A stretch of DNA of 64,000 nt from Marasmius tenuissimus (Eukaryota; Basidiomycota; Agaricomycetes; Agaricales; Marasmiaceae), in the NCBI GenBank assembly GCA_029532415.1, contig JAQOTA010000053.1, positions 1,054,001-1,118,000 of the forward strand, read 5' to 3'. Each line of letters starts with the position of its first letter. The first letter of the stretch is position 1. A program made the position numbers and the translations under genes. Under the pieces are notes generated by a model. That model ran no database searches. It saw nothing but the letters and a program-made list of their open reading frames with translations, and was not told the DNA's origin. Positions 34,362-46,687 of the stretch are shown in pieces.

Positions 34362-35323
34362 ATGTACGGGCACCAGAGACCCACTCCTTATGCTCGTTAT
34401 AACAGCTTTCACGGCCCAAAACAGCGTGTCCTGGGGAACAGTGCAGCTAATGTACCTCCTGCGTGGCGAACGCCAGGTCAGCCTGGTCCAGTTTTGAGCT
34501 CGAGTAGGTCACCGCTACTGGGGAGCAAGATATTGCTCAGTCAGCTACCGACGGATGTGGGAGAGAAAGAGGTCGAGGTAAGTTGTTCTGTTAATCTTCA
34601 TTGAACTTGTTCATCTTACTTTCGTGGCGAATGTAGGAGTTATTTAAGAAGACGGTTGGCCCTCTGAAAGATTCGTTTGTTATCTACAACTCTGCTGGCA
34701 AGTCGAAGGGAATGGCGGTGGTTTCGTTTCAACGGCCAGGAGATGCACTGGTTGCACAGGGGAAATATGATGGAAAGTTTGTGGACGGTCGTACGTCGAG
34801 TTCCAAGATGAAATGATCTCAACATTGCTCTTACAACCGTTCCTTAATATCGCAGGAAGGCCAATAAAGATTGAAATAATATCCGATACCAGCACGATAC
34901 TCTCCTCCACCAGCACACCCGTCGCCGCACCTCCGCAACCACCTTCCTTATTTGACCGAATCGAGAAGAAGACAGCCTCAACGCCGACAGGCCCTTCGAG
35001 TATAAACGGTACCCAAAGTATGAACGGTACCCGGTGAGCGCAAACCATGTCCTACGAGACCTATTGAGTTTGGCTGAGAACCTACTTTTCCAAGCATAAA
35101 CGGCGTCAAGAACAACCACAGTCTCCCGCGGCAAGCAGCAGCCGCAGCGAAGATAGCAGCAGGCACACCTCAAGGCTCGACACCCTCACAAATCCCGATA
35201 CCTCCCCGCCGGCGAATCAAGAAAGGTCCCAAACGGCTGAAGAAGCAGCTTCCGCGGTCAAAGACAGCCGAAGAACTCGACAAGGAGATGGAGGATTACC
35301 GGGCAGGAGCAGATGGAGCATAA
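34362..35323 (+). CDS. Aly/REF (Yra1)-type mRNA export adaptor, RRM protein
   Basis: Exons 34362-34577, 34637-34790, 34856-35033 and 35095-35323 give 258 aa. This family couples transcription and splicing (TREX/THO) to mRNA export by binding RNA and the Mex67/NXF1 receptor. One RRM spans about residues 53-130, with RNP2 ILLSQLP and an RNP1-like SKGMAVVSF, and ends GRRPIKIEII. The rest is basic: a Pro/Ser linker, then PPRRRIKKGPKRLKKQ. The C-terminus KTAEELDKEMEDYRAG matches the conserved Aly/REF tail (UAP56-binding motif in family members). The N-terminal copy of that helix, common in Yra1/Aly, is not visible after ATG 34362; a further 5' exon is possible. Confidence 0.87.
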
Positions 35324-35700
35324 TGAAAGCAACCCGAATTTTGAACACTTTTATATGGCATATGGCACCTCCCCGCGATTTGATAACCTGGGCGTAAAGT
35401 TGGGAGGATGTGCTTCATCTTATTTTCTCTTCCCAACGAGAGAGGGGCGGTTGTACAACAGCAACAAGTCATGACTTTCCTTTTTCCTACTTACTCGACA
35501 TGATCACTCGAATTCGGACTAACCAATTAGTGCTAGTGTATATCCTATCGTTGTGTAATTCATCTGACAGTGATTGTTGTGTCGTACGAAGGACCAACAA
35601 GCGCCTAAGCCTTTCTTGTCTCCAACCCGCATCATCCTCGTGCCAAATCGAAACTTGCTCTCGCTCTCACTGATCTACCATCGACTAGCTTCCTTCTACG
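35324..35700. other. Intergenic, promoter of the PFK-2 gene
   Basis: No gene seen. The last 100 bases before ATG 35701 are pyrimidine-rich, as in strongly expressed fungal genes. Confidence 0.45.
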
Positions 35701-37833
35701 ATGGTAGCACCGCTCTACACGACCGCCTCAGGTCTCCTCTTCCACGCTGGAAAGATCCTAGTCATCACTGTCGGTCTACCAGCACGAGGCAAGACCCATA
35801 TCTCTCGAGCTCTGGAACGATATCTGCGATGGATGGGTGTCAAGACTATCGTCGTATCTCTTGGAGACTACAGACGAAAGACGTTGGGTAGTGGGCAAAA
35901 GTTGCCTCCGGATTATTTCACGCTGGGTGAGTCTCCTACCCACCAACTATCGGCCGCTCTTTGGCTTATTCTCTATCTTATATTCCAGGCGAGAAGAGCC
36001 CTGAAACGATGAAGCTTCGCAAACAAGTCTCTGACGGCTGCGAACAAATGATCTGGGAATTCTTCGAAACAGGACAGGTCGTCATATACGATGCGAATAA
36101 CGGGACACGAGCGGCTAGACACAGGCTTGCAGAGAAGTTCGATAAGAAAGGGATTCATGTTATCATGCTAGGTGCGTATATAGTTATATGCTACATGCAA
36201 CTCGACCACACCCCGCTTACCCGTTACTTTTACAGAATCTATGTGCGATAACAAAGAGATCATCGAGGCCAACATCCGAAGCGTCAAGATTTCTTCTCCT
36301 GATGTCGGTGAACCCCTCACGATTACAGCTTCTCTGCGGATGGTGACAGACGAATACTCTGCATACAGTATCGTGGATGGGATCAGCAGAAAGCCGTTCA
36401 AGATTACTACAAGAGAATCGAGGATCATGAAAAGTACTACGAACCAGTCGAGGAGAATACATGGCCATCAATTCGGATCGTGAACGTGCGTGTTGCTCTA
36501 GTACGACGCAATATCCTGTTTGACTAATCTATGTTTGCTGTTAGGTTGGCGAGAAGATTATGGTCTACGTGCGTGAACTTGTAGCTTTCGGATGACACCA
36601 GCGATTGACTCGTTGCACAGAAAGTTTTTGGTTATCTACAGGTGGGGAAGATATTCTTCTTTGTCGCTTTGCCAATCTCATGAGAGCAGTCTCGGATAGT
36701 CTTCTTCCTGATGAACATCCACAACCGGTATCGCACCATCTACTTTGCTCGAGTGAGTGTCTCCCCCCGGCTGTCGCGAGGTTTCTATACCATCTATTTA
36801 CTGACGAATCTACGCTATTGATAGTCCGGTCAATCACTGATTGAGCATTCGTACAAGGCCGACTCTGATCTTTCGCCAGCTGGCTGGGAGTACGCGGAGA
36901 GGTTGAAGGAATTTGTCATGGAACGACGCGCAAAGAGCCTAGAACAGCGAGGTTTAAGCCCGAGTGACCGGAAGCTAGTGGTAAGCGCAGCACATTCGGT
37001 CCTTTTTTTATCTCAAAACCGGAACGCTTCATAAAAGATATGGACATCCACCCGCCGTCGGGCTTACCACACTGCCTGGCCATTCCTCTACGATGTTCTC
37101 CCAACAACCCCACTGCCCCCTCATCTCCCACCAACCCATCCTCTCGCCACAAGCACCACTCTACCTGAGAATGACCACGAATCCTCTTCCGGGTACTCAA
37201 CCGCATCATCTTCCACATCCAAATTCGCCCTAGCACCGAACGTCAAGGTGATTGAGAAACCTCAAATGTCGGAGATCAACCCAGGCGTTTGGGACGGCCT
37301 CACACCCGATCAAGCTAGAAAATATTATCCGCAAGAATGGGAGCGCTTCGTACGCGATCCGTATTCCTTCCGCGCACCAAGGGCCGAGAGCTATCACGAT
37401 CTGAGTGGTAAGCAAACCCTCTTGAATTCGTCCTTGCGCTTCTTTTGCTAATTACTTTTTGCTGTTCAAAACAGTACGGATAGAACCTATTCTGATCGAG
37501 CTGGAGAGGGAACAGGAAGACCTCTTGATCATCGGCCACGCCTCTGTCATTCGTTGCATGTTAGCTTACCTCATCGGGTTACCTGCCTCTGAGATACCTG
37601 CCATCGAGATCGCTCGTGGAGACCTTTTGGAGGTTGTACCTGCGTCGTATGGGGTTCATAGTCAGGCGTTCCATTTCTGGGACGGGCCGGGGAGGCATGG
37701 GGAGGATGGGAATGTGTCGACGAGGGACGAGAATAATTTCTATGAAAATTATGCGGAGGATACGAAGGGGAAGAGGAAGATTGGGTCGACTGAGGAACCT
37801 CTTGCGAGTATTAGTGTTATTGAAGCTGTCTGA
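35701..37833 (+). CDS. 6-phosphofructo-2-kinase / fructose-2,6-bisphosphatase with altered phosphatase site
   Basis: Ten exons: 35701-35926, 35989-36171, 36236-36303, 36369-36485, 36545-36568, 36621-36641, 36690-36752, 36825-36980, 37038-37407, 37475-37833; 528 aa. The kinase makes fructose 2,6-bisphosphate, the activator of glycolytic phosphofructokinase. It has Walker A GLPARGKT (residues 25-32), SLGDYRR and VIYDANNGTRAARH. The C-terminal half is a histidine-phosphatase fold, but the catalytic RHG is RSG (TIYFARSGQS across an exon border), so the phosphohistidine is replaced by serine. The second histidine (LIIGHASVIRC) remains. Yeast Pfk26 shows the same His-to-Ser change and lacks bisphosphatase activity, so this is probably a kinase only. 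Two exons are just 24 and 21 bases. Confidence 0.92.
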
Positions 37834-37974
37834 GTGGAGGCGGCGTAGTGTCGATCAAACCCTCTGGGTCTCCAAAGTTATTGTACTTGTTCTGTATCTA
37901 GATCTTCTTGTTTTTCCTTTCCCGCATACACGATAGAAATTGTACATTGGTTGTTCGTTCGTTTGTTCGTCCAT

Positions 37975-40784
37975 TCATACAGTTTCAGGTTTATAGTCGG
38001 AGCGAGACTCTGTCTCCTTATCGGAGGCACTCGCGTCTTCTTTATATACTTCTCCTTCCCCTTCTACCCCTTCCCCTGCAGAGAGATCCACCTCCTCGAA
38101 TGTTTTGTTAGCGCCTAGAACAGGAGCCAGGGCGTTCAATATCAAGTAGATGATAGAGGAGACTCCGAATCCGGTGAAGAAAGACATCTGGTAAATTCGT
38201 GTCGCAGCGATCGGCACTGTTCTTCCCGCTGAAGAGTTGCGCAGCAGTGACGAATTAGTCAGTCTCAGGCTAGAAGGGGGGAGAGGGAGAGGGGAAAGCT
38301 AAAATAACTTACTGGCACCCGCGAACCCAACGACGTTGATAAGTATCCCGGCAATATAGGCAGCGTAGGCTCTATGATCGTGATAGATCAGTTGTGAGAT
38401 TGGACAGAACGCGAAAGACAAGAGAAAAAACGGAAGGAAGTGATAAGAAGTAAAGGGGGAGGACGGGGAACGGAGACGGAACCAAGCATTGTTTTTTCTA
38501 GAAATTTAGCCAGTAGTACTGACCTCCAATTGAAGCCGTAGTTATACCAGTACCAGCCATCCCTACGAATGCTATACAGGTCTGAAACACGGTAGTGTCC
38601 ACGCCGGATGAGGAAGTATTCGGTTATCTGCCGTGGAAATGAGGGGGAGGGGGGGAAGATATATTTTAGAACAGGACAGATAGAATGATCGCAGGGACCC
38701 CGTCCTTGTTCTCGAGAAGGAGGAACCCTGGAAGGTGCTGTTGAAAAGGACGAACCATTACTCCTGCGATTGAGCTCAGAAAGACTGAGTAAGCCGATAG
38801 ATAGGACGTAAATTTGTTGCTGCTCGACAGAAGTTTCCAGGGGAGGATAGCGAAACCGACTATGGCGGCGATATAGCCACCTCGACGAATGTTCTACGGA
38901 AAGAAAGCGATTTTTCAAGGTCAGTCGAGCGGGCGAGGAGGTTTTTGCGTGTGTTCCGGACGCACTATGAATCGAGGGAACAGGGCAGTCAGATCGCAAC
39001 CGGCGCTGACTGAGTTTGCAGAAATGTTCGTCCTAATCAAGACATAATTTAGCCATGGGAACACGGACACGGACTGAGATAGGGATTTACCCGAGCTTCA
39101 AGGGTGCATGCGCAGGTTGGTAGAGAAAAAATGACGGAGGGGCAGTCCACCGTTGAGCACATCACTAGTGACTTGTTGAGGTCATGGAACACACCTGCGC
39201 AATTATGAATGAAAAAGAAATGAACCAGACCTAAATAACGGGCTATCGGTTAGCTACGATGAAACGGAGGTCCGAATAGACACAGGGTTGTACGCACGCC
39301 AAAACGAGTGGCGCTAGACGGATCGTTGTCTAGGAATCGGCCCAGCAGGTCAATCGGCGACCAGATAGCCTCTCCATACAAAGCCTGTGACGACGAGCTG
39401 ACTATGATCCCAATGAAGCACACCACGCCGAACGTCAAAGGAATTGAAATGACCTGCGGCCACAGTGCTGCAGACGGCGTGGTCGCCCGGGACGCAAAAT
39501 CAGGCGCGTTCCTATTGAATACACATGGGAAAGGGAAGGATGTGGGGAGGGCGGCGCAAAAACAAGACAAAAAAAAGAACGTTTACAATGAGTTCAATCA
39601 ATACTCGTCCCTTGAAACCGGAACTTACACTACTAGTGTGGCCATGTTACTGAGTCCTGACATGACTCCATTCATCATCTCCCAGCCTAACTCTGAGCCG
39701 TGGATTCTGGAAGGTTGGTGTATGATGGGTCCGACTCCGTGAGCCTTGACAATGCACCATATGAAGAAGGTCATGCCCGCTATTGGGGCCACGATCGCTT
39801 TTAGTGTGAAAAGGTGACGGCTACATGGAGTTTTTGGTGGTCAGTCCCGCGTCCGAAAAAAAACAGAGTTCGAAAGAGAAAACTTGGAAACAAACAAACA
39901 TTTGGTGGATCGGGAACCATATTGCGGGGAGCGAGATGAGCCAGAACAGGAAGAATCCCAACATCCCTTTCGTTGTTATGCCAGCTGACTCGGGGAGGCC
40001 GTTCGCTATTTGCGAGTCACATCAGGGTTCTGGGTCTTCGACACTCTTGATCGAATGGACTTACGGATGTCGTTCACACTGGGCCACATGGCACGCAACA
40101 TAACAAGCATGCAATCCCCGCCGATGCTGGCCTGAACTCCGTACCAAATGCTTCAAGTTATTGAATAGACTCGACGTCAGAATCATTATGGTTGGAGTAG
40201 AGTTCATCCTACGCACCACGCCATGACACCTCGATTGAACGTACACCAAAGGCTTCCATATAGACCGAAACTCGTCCGAGCGACCACCGGGAAGGTGATA
40301 TGGTACTTTGCTCCTGGTCGTGCGTTCGCAGCGACGAAGGGCGCGACACACCCGTAACCGAGCCAGACGCAAAGCCATGCTTGCCACCATGAGAGACCGG
40401 CTTGGATCATCGACGAGGAGATCATCCATCTACACGTCCCGAGGTCCATGAGAATCGAGGGGGGGTCTGGAAGCTTCCCATATTCAAAAGTCCACCTACG
40501 TATTGACATTAAAACTATCGGCGATCCAACTGAACGAAGGTAATGAGTATCGAGAAGAGTTCCCACTGCGTAGAATGAATAGCAACGCACAAGAAGTAAA
40601 AGTTTCGTTTCGACCATTTACGTCTCTCCGGGGGTACAGGTCGAAGATCCTCATTCTATTGTGAAAAAGACATCAAGTCCTGGATCTTCGGAGCATAGTT
40701 ACTATCACTCACTGTCAGTAACATCTGAGAAAACGTGAGGCCTGGCTGATGCTCGACCTGCAACTTGTTGAGAATGCCGACCAT
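37975..40784 (-). CDS. NCS1-family nucleobase/allantoin-type permease
   Basis: Many short exons. The first are 40784-40713 ([12 protein letters not shown]...) and 40655-40591 ([21 protein letters not shown]), then tiny exons giving [13 protein letters not shown] long one follows, carrying [44 protein letters not shown] and [14 protein letters not shown]. Further exons give [40 protein letters not shown] and [18 protein letters not shown]. The acidic cytosolic C-terminus ends at the stop at 37975. The NPxxW-like and WWQAW signatures are those of fungal Fur-type transporters (uracil, uridine, allantoin and relatives), plasma-membrane proton symporters with 12 helices. Substrate cannot be told by eye. 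The 3' half was not spliced base by base. Confidence 0.85.
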
Positions 40785-41536
40785 GTTGGGCACGGCGTCA
40801 AAGTAGGTCGAGAAAGTGGTCACTGCCTAAGACGGGAAGGGGAAAAAGGAGCCGTCGTTACGACAGGATTCCCGTTACTTTATTTCTTTTCATTTCTTAT
40901 CGCGGGAAAGGGCCAATGTGGAGAGATATGGGTCTTGTGGTGTGCAAGAGATACTGGGGAGATAAGGAATTTCCAGGAATAGCCCCTGAGGTCGCCATCA
41001 CGTGTTCATTTATAGATTGAAACGCGGCACGCGCCGCGGGCCGCCACGCCACTGTCAAGAAAGTAGAAAGTCTCTCAGCATTGGGAAACTAGAGGAGTGA
41101 GGAGGACGTAGCGTTTATTTGATGAACTCTCAATTCGTTTAAAAGTACAAGCTACGGTAAAGCAGAGACACAAGAGAACTGAAACGACAAAACTAGGCAA
41201 AAGTAAATGACGACAAAGATGCTAGCTGGTGAGTGAAGTGCGATGGCAAAAACAAGAAGACACCTGCGATAAATAACAATAATATGTTGGCATGGATGCG
41301 GGGAACGGAATGGAAGAAAGACTGCCTGAATGGGAACATGGACGATGGGTGGTATGTAAAATGTGATTAATGCGATTGTGACGTGCATGCGGAGGATAGC
41401 TTGAAATAGAACATATGCAAAGGCGATAGGTTGCGACAAGAGACAGACATGGACTACAGAAGAAAAATAAAACGGGAACAGAATTGGAAAACCTTCAACT
41501 TGGTATAGTCCATTCATTAGGACGTTGAGCGACCCA
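40785..41536. other. Upstream region of the permease and 3' flank of the KEN-box gene
   Basis: No gene seen. A CACGTG core (TCACGTGT) lies at 40998-41005, about 214 bases upstream of the permease ATG. Confidence 0.5.
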
Positions 41537-42468
41537 TTATGATGACGCGTCGTCAAACTCGCCAAAATTCAATGGACCGAGAGTAATGGTATCGTTGGGT
41601 AATTTGTGGAGACGTTCGCTGGCAGGTGATGGCGACTGGAACGTAAAAGCGGAGTAAATTCTCTTGCGCTCCGGCGTGGAGAAAACCTTAGGAGGTTCAC
41701 ACGCAGGAGAGGACCCGCGGAGAGTTGAAGAGGACGACGTGGAGGCAGAGAGATGAGCGGTAGTAAGGTAATCACGGATTTCAGGTTCGCATGATGACTC
41801 CTGGCATTGCAAGCAACGTCAGCAATTGGACCGGAGCGAGCGCCCTGAGGAAATGAAAACGCAAGTACCTTTGACAGCCATCGGGTATCCTCGGAAACAG
41901 GAGCCTCGCCGAAAACGGTGGACTCGATATAGGCCTCTGAAACGTCTGCCAATGGACTAACAGTTAAATCTCGACACCTCGAATCAGCCAGTGCCTGCTC
42001 TCGCTCAACGTCAACTTCTTCAACGACCTTGGGCATCGTCAACGGCTTCCTCAACAATTTCTTCGTCGTCGCCTTCTTCCCAGATCCCAACAATTTACCA
42101 TCCTTCTTCACCTTCGGCTTCGTGCCAGAAGAGACCGAAGCTTTACGCTTTTTCGTCTCTGGCTGTCCTTCAGCAGACTCCTTAACATCCTTCAAGACCG
42201 GTTCCAATGAAGCTAGCGTCTTCGTCGACAGAACGACACTGGTTTTGCGTTTTTTCACGTTGGTATTAGTGGGATGAACAGGTTCTCCAGTGACTGGGTC
42301 CAAGTTCTCCTTGTCCGTGGCGGTGACAGGACTGAGGATAGACGATATAGAGGCGGTTAGAGAGATTGACGCTGAAGGAGATAATGTAGGCGAAGTAGGG
42401 CTGGTATCTTTTTGCTGCGGGGTATCGGAAGGAGTATCCAGGAATACTTTGAACGATCGTGCGGCCAT
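41537..42468 (-). CDS. Basic, disordered protein with KEN box and many CDK-type sites, function unknown
   Basis: Two exons, 42468-41869 and 41800-41537, phase 0, 287 aa, starting MAARSFKVFLDTPSD. The protein is rich in SP/TP sites in its N-terminal 70 residues and holds a canonical KEN box (TDKENLDP), a degron read by the anaphase-promoting complex. A lysine-rich middle follows (VKKRKTS, ETKKRKAS, KKATTKKLLRKP), usable as nuclear localisation signals. The C-terminus carries STPERKRIYSAFTF and an acidic end (LNFGEFDDASS). No structured domain is evident. A cell-cycle regulated nuclear protein (securin-like or a transcription inhibitor) would fit, but this is inference from motifs only. Confidence 0.72.
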
Positions 42469-43907
42469 GATGATCGACAACGTGTAAAAGATTGGGAAAA
42501 AATTATATCGATGAGGGAGAATGTGAAGAAGAAAAAAAGAAGCCCACTAGCGCCTACAGCGTCGTCGTCGTCGGTGAGAACGAAGAGGGAGGGTTGGTCA
42601 CCGCGGCCGGATGGTGAAGGACAAGGACAAGCCAGTCTCAAGGTCGTCCCAACACACAAACTTATATGCCCACAGTCACGTGACCAGATCCCGCCCAACG
42701 GGCCACGCGCGGTTCACCTTGACGCGTTCGGTCATGCTTTGGCCAGTACCACTCTTCATGGGGTTCCAAACGGTCCCAGCATCGTTGGTTTTGACAAAAC
42801 CGGTAAGGGTGAGCAATTTGTCCAAGCTCAGGTTCTTTTGTGTTGCTACCTATTTATCCGCTTTTTCAGGGCCTGGCAACACCTCCAGCTGCGCAGAGTT
42901 TCAACTTGTTCTACCGGTACCGTGAAGGACCTAGGACCGCAGTCGTGGACCTTCGTGGACCCTAATCTATCCAGCCTGGTCAGTGCAGCAAAGTCCGTCA
43001 CCTTCACTTCGATTCATGTATATTTGTATAGGTTCCCTGTACTCTATTTCACCTTGGACTGGTAAAGCCATTGACGTAACTCTACGGAGGCTCGGGGAGG
43101 AATCGATGAGGGACTTTGAGCGTCACAAAAGCCAAGGGGGCCGAGGTTTGTCAACAGAGCGGGACACCCCGAGCCACAGCCATCGGCACCTCCATTGAAG
43201 CGTCTCGTGAGGCGGCTAAGGGCGACAAATCAACGGAGTACTTGCCAACTACGAGAAACTAGCAGAACTTCTTCAATTTAGCACGCCAGCAGCATTATGA
43301 CATCTGTCCCCGTGGGCAACTCTAGGTCCTACTTAGAGGCGACTGAATTTTCTGTGGAACGGCACCGATCGTTCTAGAGAGGTGAGCCTCCTGACAATGA
43401 CTAACTCCAGCATTGTAAATGATGTCTCGGAATTCCAGACAGGCGATGGCATGCGCGATCACGATTCATAAGATACATACCGCATCGGGATGAGTTCTTG
43501 TCTTACATTCCGAGATTTCTATATCCAGATCCGGTCAATATGGACCTGATTCGCCCAACTCTAGACATGCTATATAGGGAACACCTCGAGAACTGAAAAA
43601 CGTTTTCACCGCCTTGCCTGTCCTCTTCGGCGTCACCGTTTCACCAACACCGTTTTCTACACGACATCAACGTGAAGCGATCGGGCGACCGTTCTACGTG
43701 AGTCCCTTCTGTTTATATGCCTCGTGTTCAACACGCCCCCAGTACATGTCTGTCACATCGAGGCCTGTAACGCCCATCCCTCGTTCGTCCATATAACTGA
43801 CCTCTGGTTCTATAGTCTGTGGTTGTTTTACAGGTCGTTCTTGAAGCGGACTCCTCCCTCGTTTCTTCCTTCTCCAACTTTCGTTCTCGTTTCTCTCCTC
43901 CGCCGTC
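42469..43907. other. Intergenic between divergent genes
   Basis: No gene seen; open frames here look accidental. TCACGTGA lies at 42676-42683, about 208 bases upstream of the KEN-box gene. Pyrimidine-rich sequence precedes the kinase ATG at 43908. Confidence 0.45.
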
Positions 43908-46271
43908 ATGTCGACCCCTTCTGCTTCGCACCCCCCTCTCGGCACTCTCATCGACGACGACTCATTGGAACTCGTAGAGGTTCTCGGCGTGGGTGGCTAT
44001 GGAATCGTCTACCGTGCTGAAGATGTCTGTTCGCCCTCACCCATGTCTTACGCCGTCAAATGTCTACCACACAACCACTCCACACAATCAATGCGACAAC
44101 GGCAGGCACACATGCGCGAAATTGCTCTTCATCAAATAGCAGGAGCACACCCCAACGTGGTCACACTACATCGCGTCGTGGAGGATTACAACTTCACGTA
44201 TATCATCATGGACTACGCTCCAGACCACGACCTCTTCTCTCAAATATTACACAAGTCTCGTTATCTCGGCGACGACTACCTGATCAAACACATATTCCTG
44301 CAGATGGTGGATGCTGTTGAGTACTGCCATCAGCTGGGTATTTATCATCGAGACTTGAAGCCTGAAAATATCCTATGCTTCGAAGACGGTCTTCGGGTCG
44401 CTATAACAGACTTTGGGCTGGCGACGACAGACAAGTTGAGCGAGGAATACCGTACTGGTAGTATTTACCACATGAGTCCAGGTAAGCCATGAGCACCTCA
44501 TGCCGCGTTACAGCGTCTAATCAACGCTTCTCTTCCATCAGAATGTCAAGGCGGCGATTTTGGCGTCACTGGTGCCTACTCACCCATGTTCAACGACATT
44601 TGGTCGCTGGGGATCATCCTCCTTAACCTTGCTACTGGACGTAACCCTTGGAAGTCTGCGTCAGTTTCTGATCCTACTTTCCAAGCTTATCTGCGGGACC
44701 CCCTCGGTTTCCTCCCTACCGTCTTACCCATATCTCAGGAGCTCAACGACGTCTTAGTTCGTATGCTCGAGACTGACTGGAGAGCGCGTATGACTATCAC
44801 AGAGCTACGGCAGGCAATCGAGGAGGTCGACACTTTCTACTCTGAGGGTGTCATCCTCGAAGGCAGCATGGCACGATGTCCCTGGGAGGCTGGGATGGAC
44901 ATCGATAGCGACTCTTCGACGAAGCAGTCCGCCCACAAATCCGAGTCTCATCCGTCCGAGCTCAAGTCTTGCTGGAGCCAAGACTCCGCTGCCGACTCTG
45001 ACATCGTCTTCGCTCATCACTCTCCGGGCGAAGACAGCTTCCGCCACTCCCCCTGGGGCGCGTTTCACCCAAGAGTTGTCTCATTTAGCGACTCTGACGA
45101 CATTTACGCCAGACATACGCGGATGGACGACGATGAGGAGGAGTGCTGCGACTTTTACGCAATGCACACGCCTCATTCGTTTACCTCACCTTCTACATCA
45201 GAGTCTACGTCTTTCCCGATCACGCCTAATGCCTACGACACCACTTTCGGAGGTAGGGCGACTCGAAAACCTCTCATGATCGACACCAACTGCGGCCGGC
45301 CGGGTTATTACAAGGGGAGCCTAGAGCCCGTCTCTGCGACCTCTTCTGTCATGAAGACTGCTGTGGAATTCATCGATTCTCCTTCTCCGCTGCTCCTTTC
45401 GAGTGCGATGGACCAGACCGTCATAGTCCCTCGCTCGGCACACTTGGGAGATAGTCTCTCCGCCGATAGGGAGATGTCTTCACCCACGATATGGGGTACC
45501 TCCGTCTCGAACGTGTCGTCATCGTCCTTCTACTCCTCTCTTCAGAGTGAGTCCTTCACCACGACCCACATCTCCTTCGATCACAGGTCTTCGGCGCCCT
45601 CTCCGGAGTCTTTTTCACTTTCTGGCTTCTCAAGTCACTCAGATCCACAGTTACCTCATTCTAGCCACAGTCAGCCCCCGTTTCCCTTGTACCTCCCGAA
45701 CCCCCGCATTGACAACATTCCCCCAAGACCCCTATCCCCCACGAAAAAGTTCATGGCGGAGACGCACAGGCTCAAAAACACGCTCTTCACACCGCTCAAG
45801 TTTTTTCCTCGTTTCTCAGCTTCCTCACCGCCAACGCCAACCACAGCGACGACACCAATCAGGCCGGAGAAGGGAGCGGCAGCTTCAGCGAGTCAAGTCC
45901 GCGTCTCGTGGCCACCGTACACGTCGAGCGCGATCCCGGGAGCGTTCCTCTCCCCGACGTCATCACTTGTTGAGGTACCCCTCGCGCTCGATGATGGTGA
46001 ACGAGGGTATCGTGCTTCCAGAGGGGTCGAGAACGCAGCAGCCCCTCTTCGTGCGGACGCCGAACCTTCCCCCCATGTCAAAGCTCCAGGGACCTTTCTG
46101 GTCACCTCCCGGGCCATCGGTGGAGTCATATGTGACGCAAAGACGGCGGCAGCGGCGAGAGATCAAACGACGACCGCCACCACGGCGTGTAGGAGGGCTG
46201 CAGACTACATACGGTCGCCACGGTACTGGTTTTTACCGACGAAACTCTTTGCGTCGCATGCTGCTTCATGA
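43908..46271 (+). CDS. Ser/Thr protein kinase of the Ran1/Ksp1/Sks1 type
   Basis: Exon 1 43908-44481, exon 2 44542-46271, 767 aa as read. The kinase domain occupies about residues 20-310: glycine loop GVGGYG, lysine in YAVKCL, catalytic loop YHRDLKPEN, DFGLA, and activation segment GSIYHMSPECQGG. The last, with W-LGIILLNLATGRNPW, is typical of the Ran1/Ksp1/Vhs1 group that links nutrients to growth and meiosis. The long C-terminal tail is Ser/Pro-rich and disordered. The last 120 codons are doubtful. From about 45960 the other frame reads on to a more protein-like end (VRTPNLPPMSKLQGPFWSPP ... SLRRML, stop at 46341), so a small intron near 45900-45960 may exist. Confidence 0.88.
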
Positions 46272-46687
46272 CCTTCCGCATCCGCCTTCGCCTTCGACTC
46301 CGTCTTCTTTCTTAGGTCTTCAGTCGCCAAGTCAAATATAGAGATCGTTCCTCTGTTTCTTCTCCTCATCATTCTACGGCCACGAATCCAAAAGCTATGG
46401 CGTAGTTTTTATATATGTACCCTAACTTATATCTCTTTCTCTCTTCCTGCTTCTTGCACGCATCTGTATAAAAAGTTCACGCATCCACTCGTCGCTCATT
46501 TTTTCCACCTTTCTTCTATATCTCTTTCTCTCACCATTGCTCGCTGCATATCACAACAACAATCTTCTCCCCCGTCAATATCATGTATAACAAACTATCT
46601 TTGGGGTCTATAGGTCAACGTCTATGTACCTTTCATTCGTTAGGAATGGAAATTACATCTAGAAATACATACAAATGAACAATCAAT
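46272..46687. other. Convergent 3' flanks of the kinase and PITH genes
   Basis: No gene seen; T- and C-rich, probably 3' untranslated sequence. Confidence 0.5.

Noticed and set aside
42412..43065. 217-codon plus-strand frame
   Set aside because: Starts inside the antisense of the KEN-box gene, lacks any family features and has no splice partners; taken as chance.
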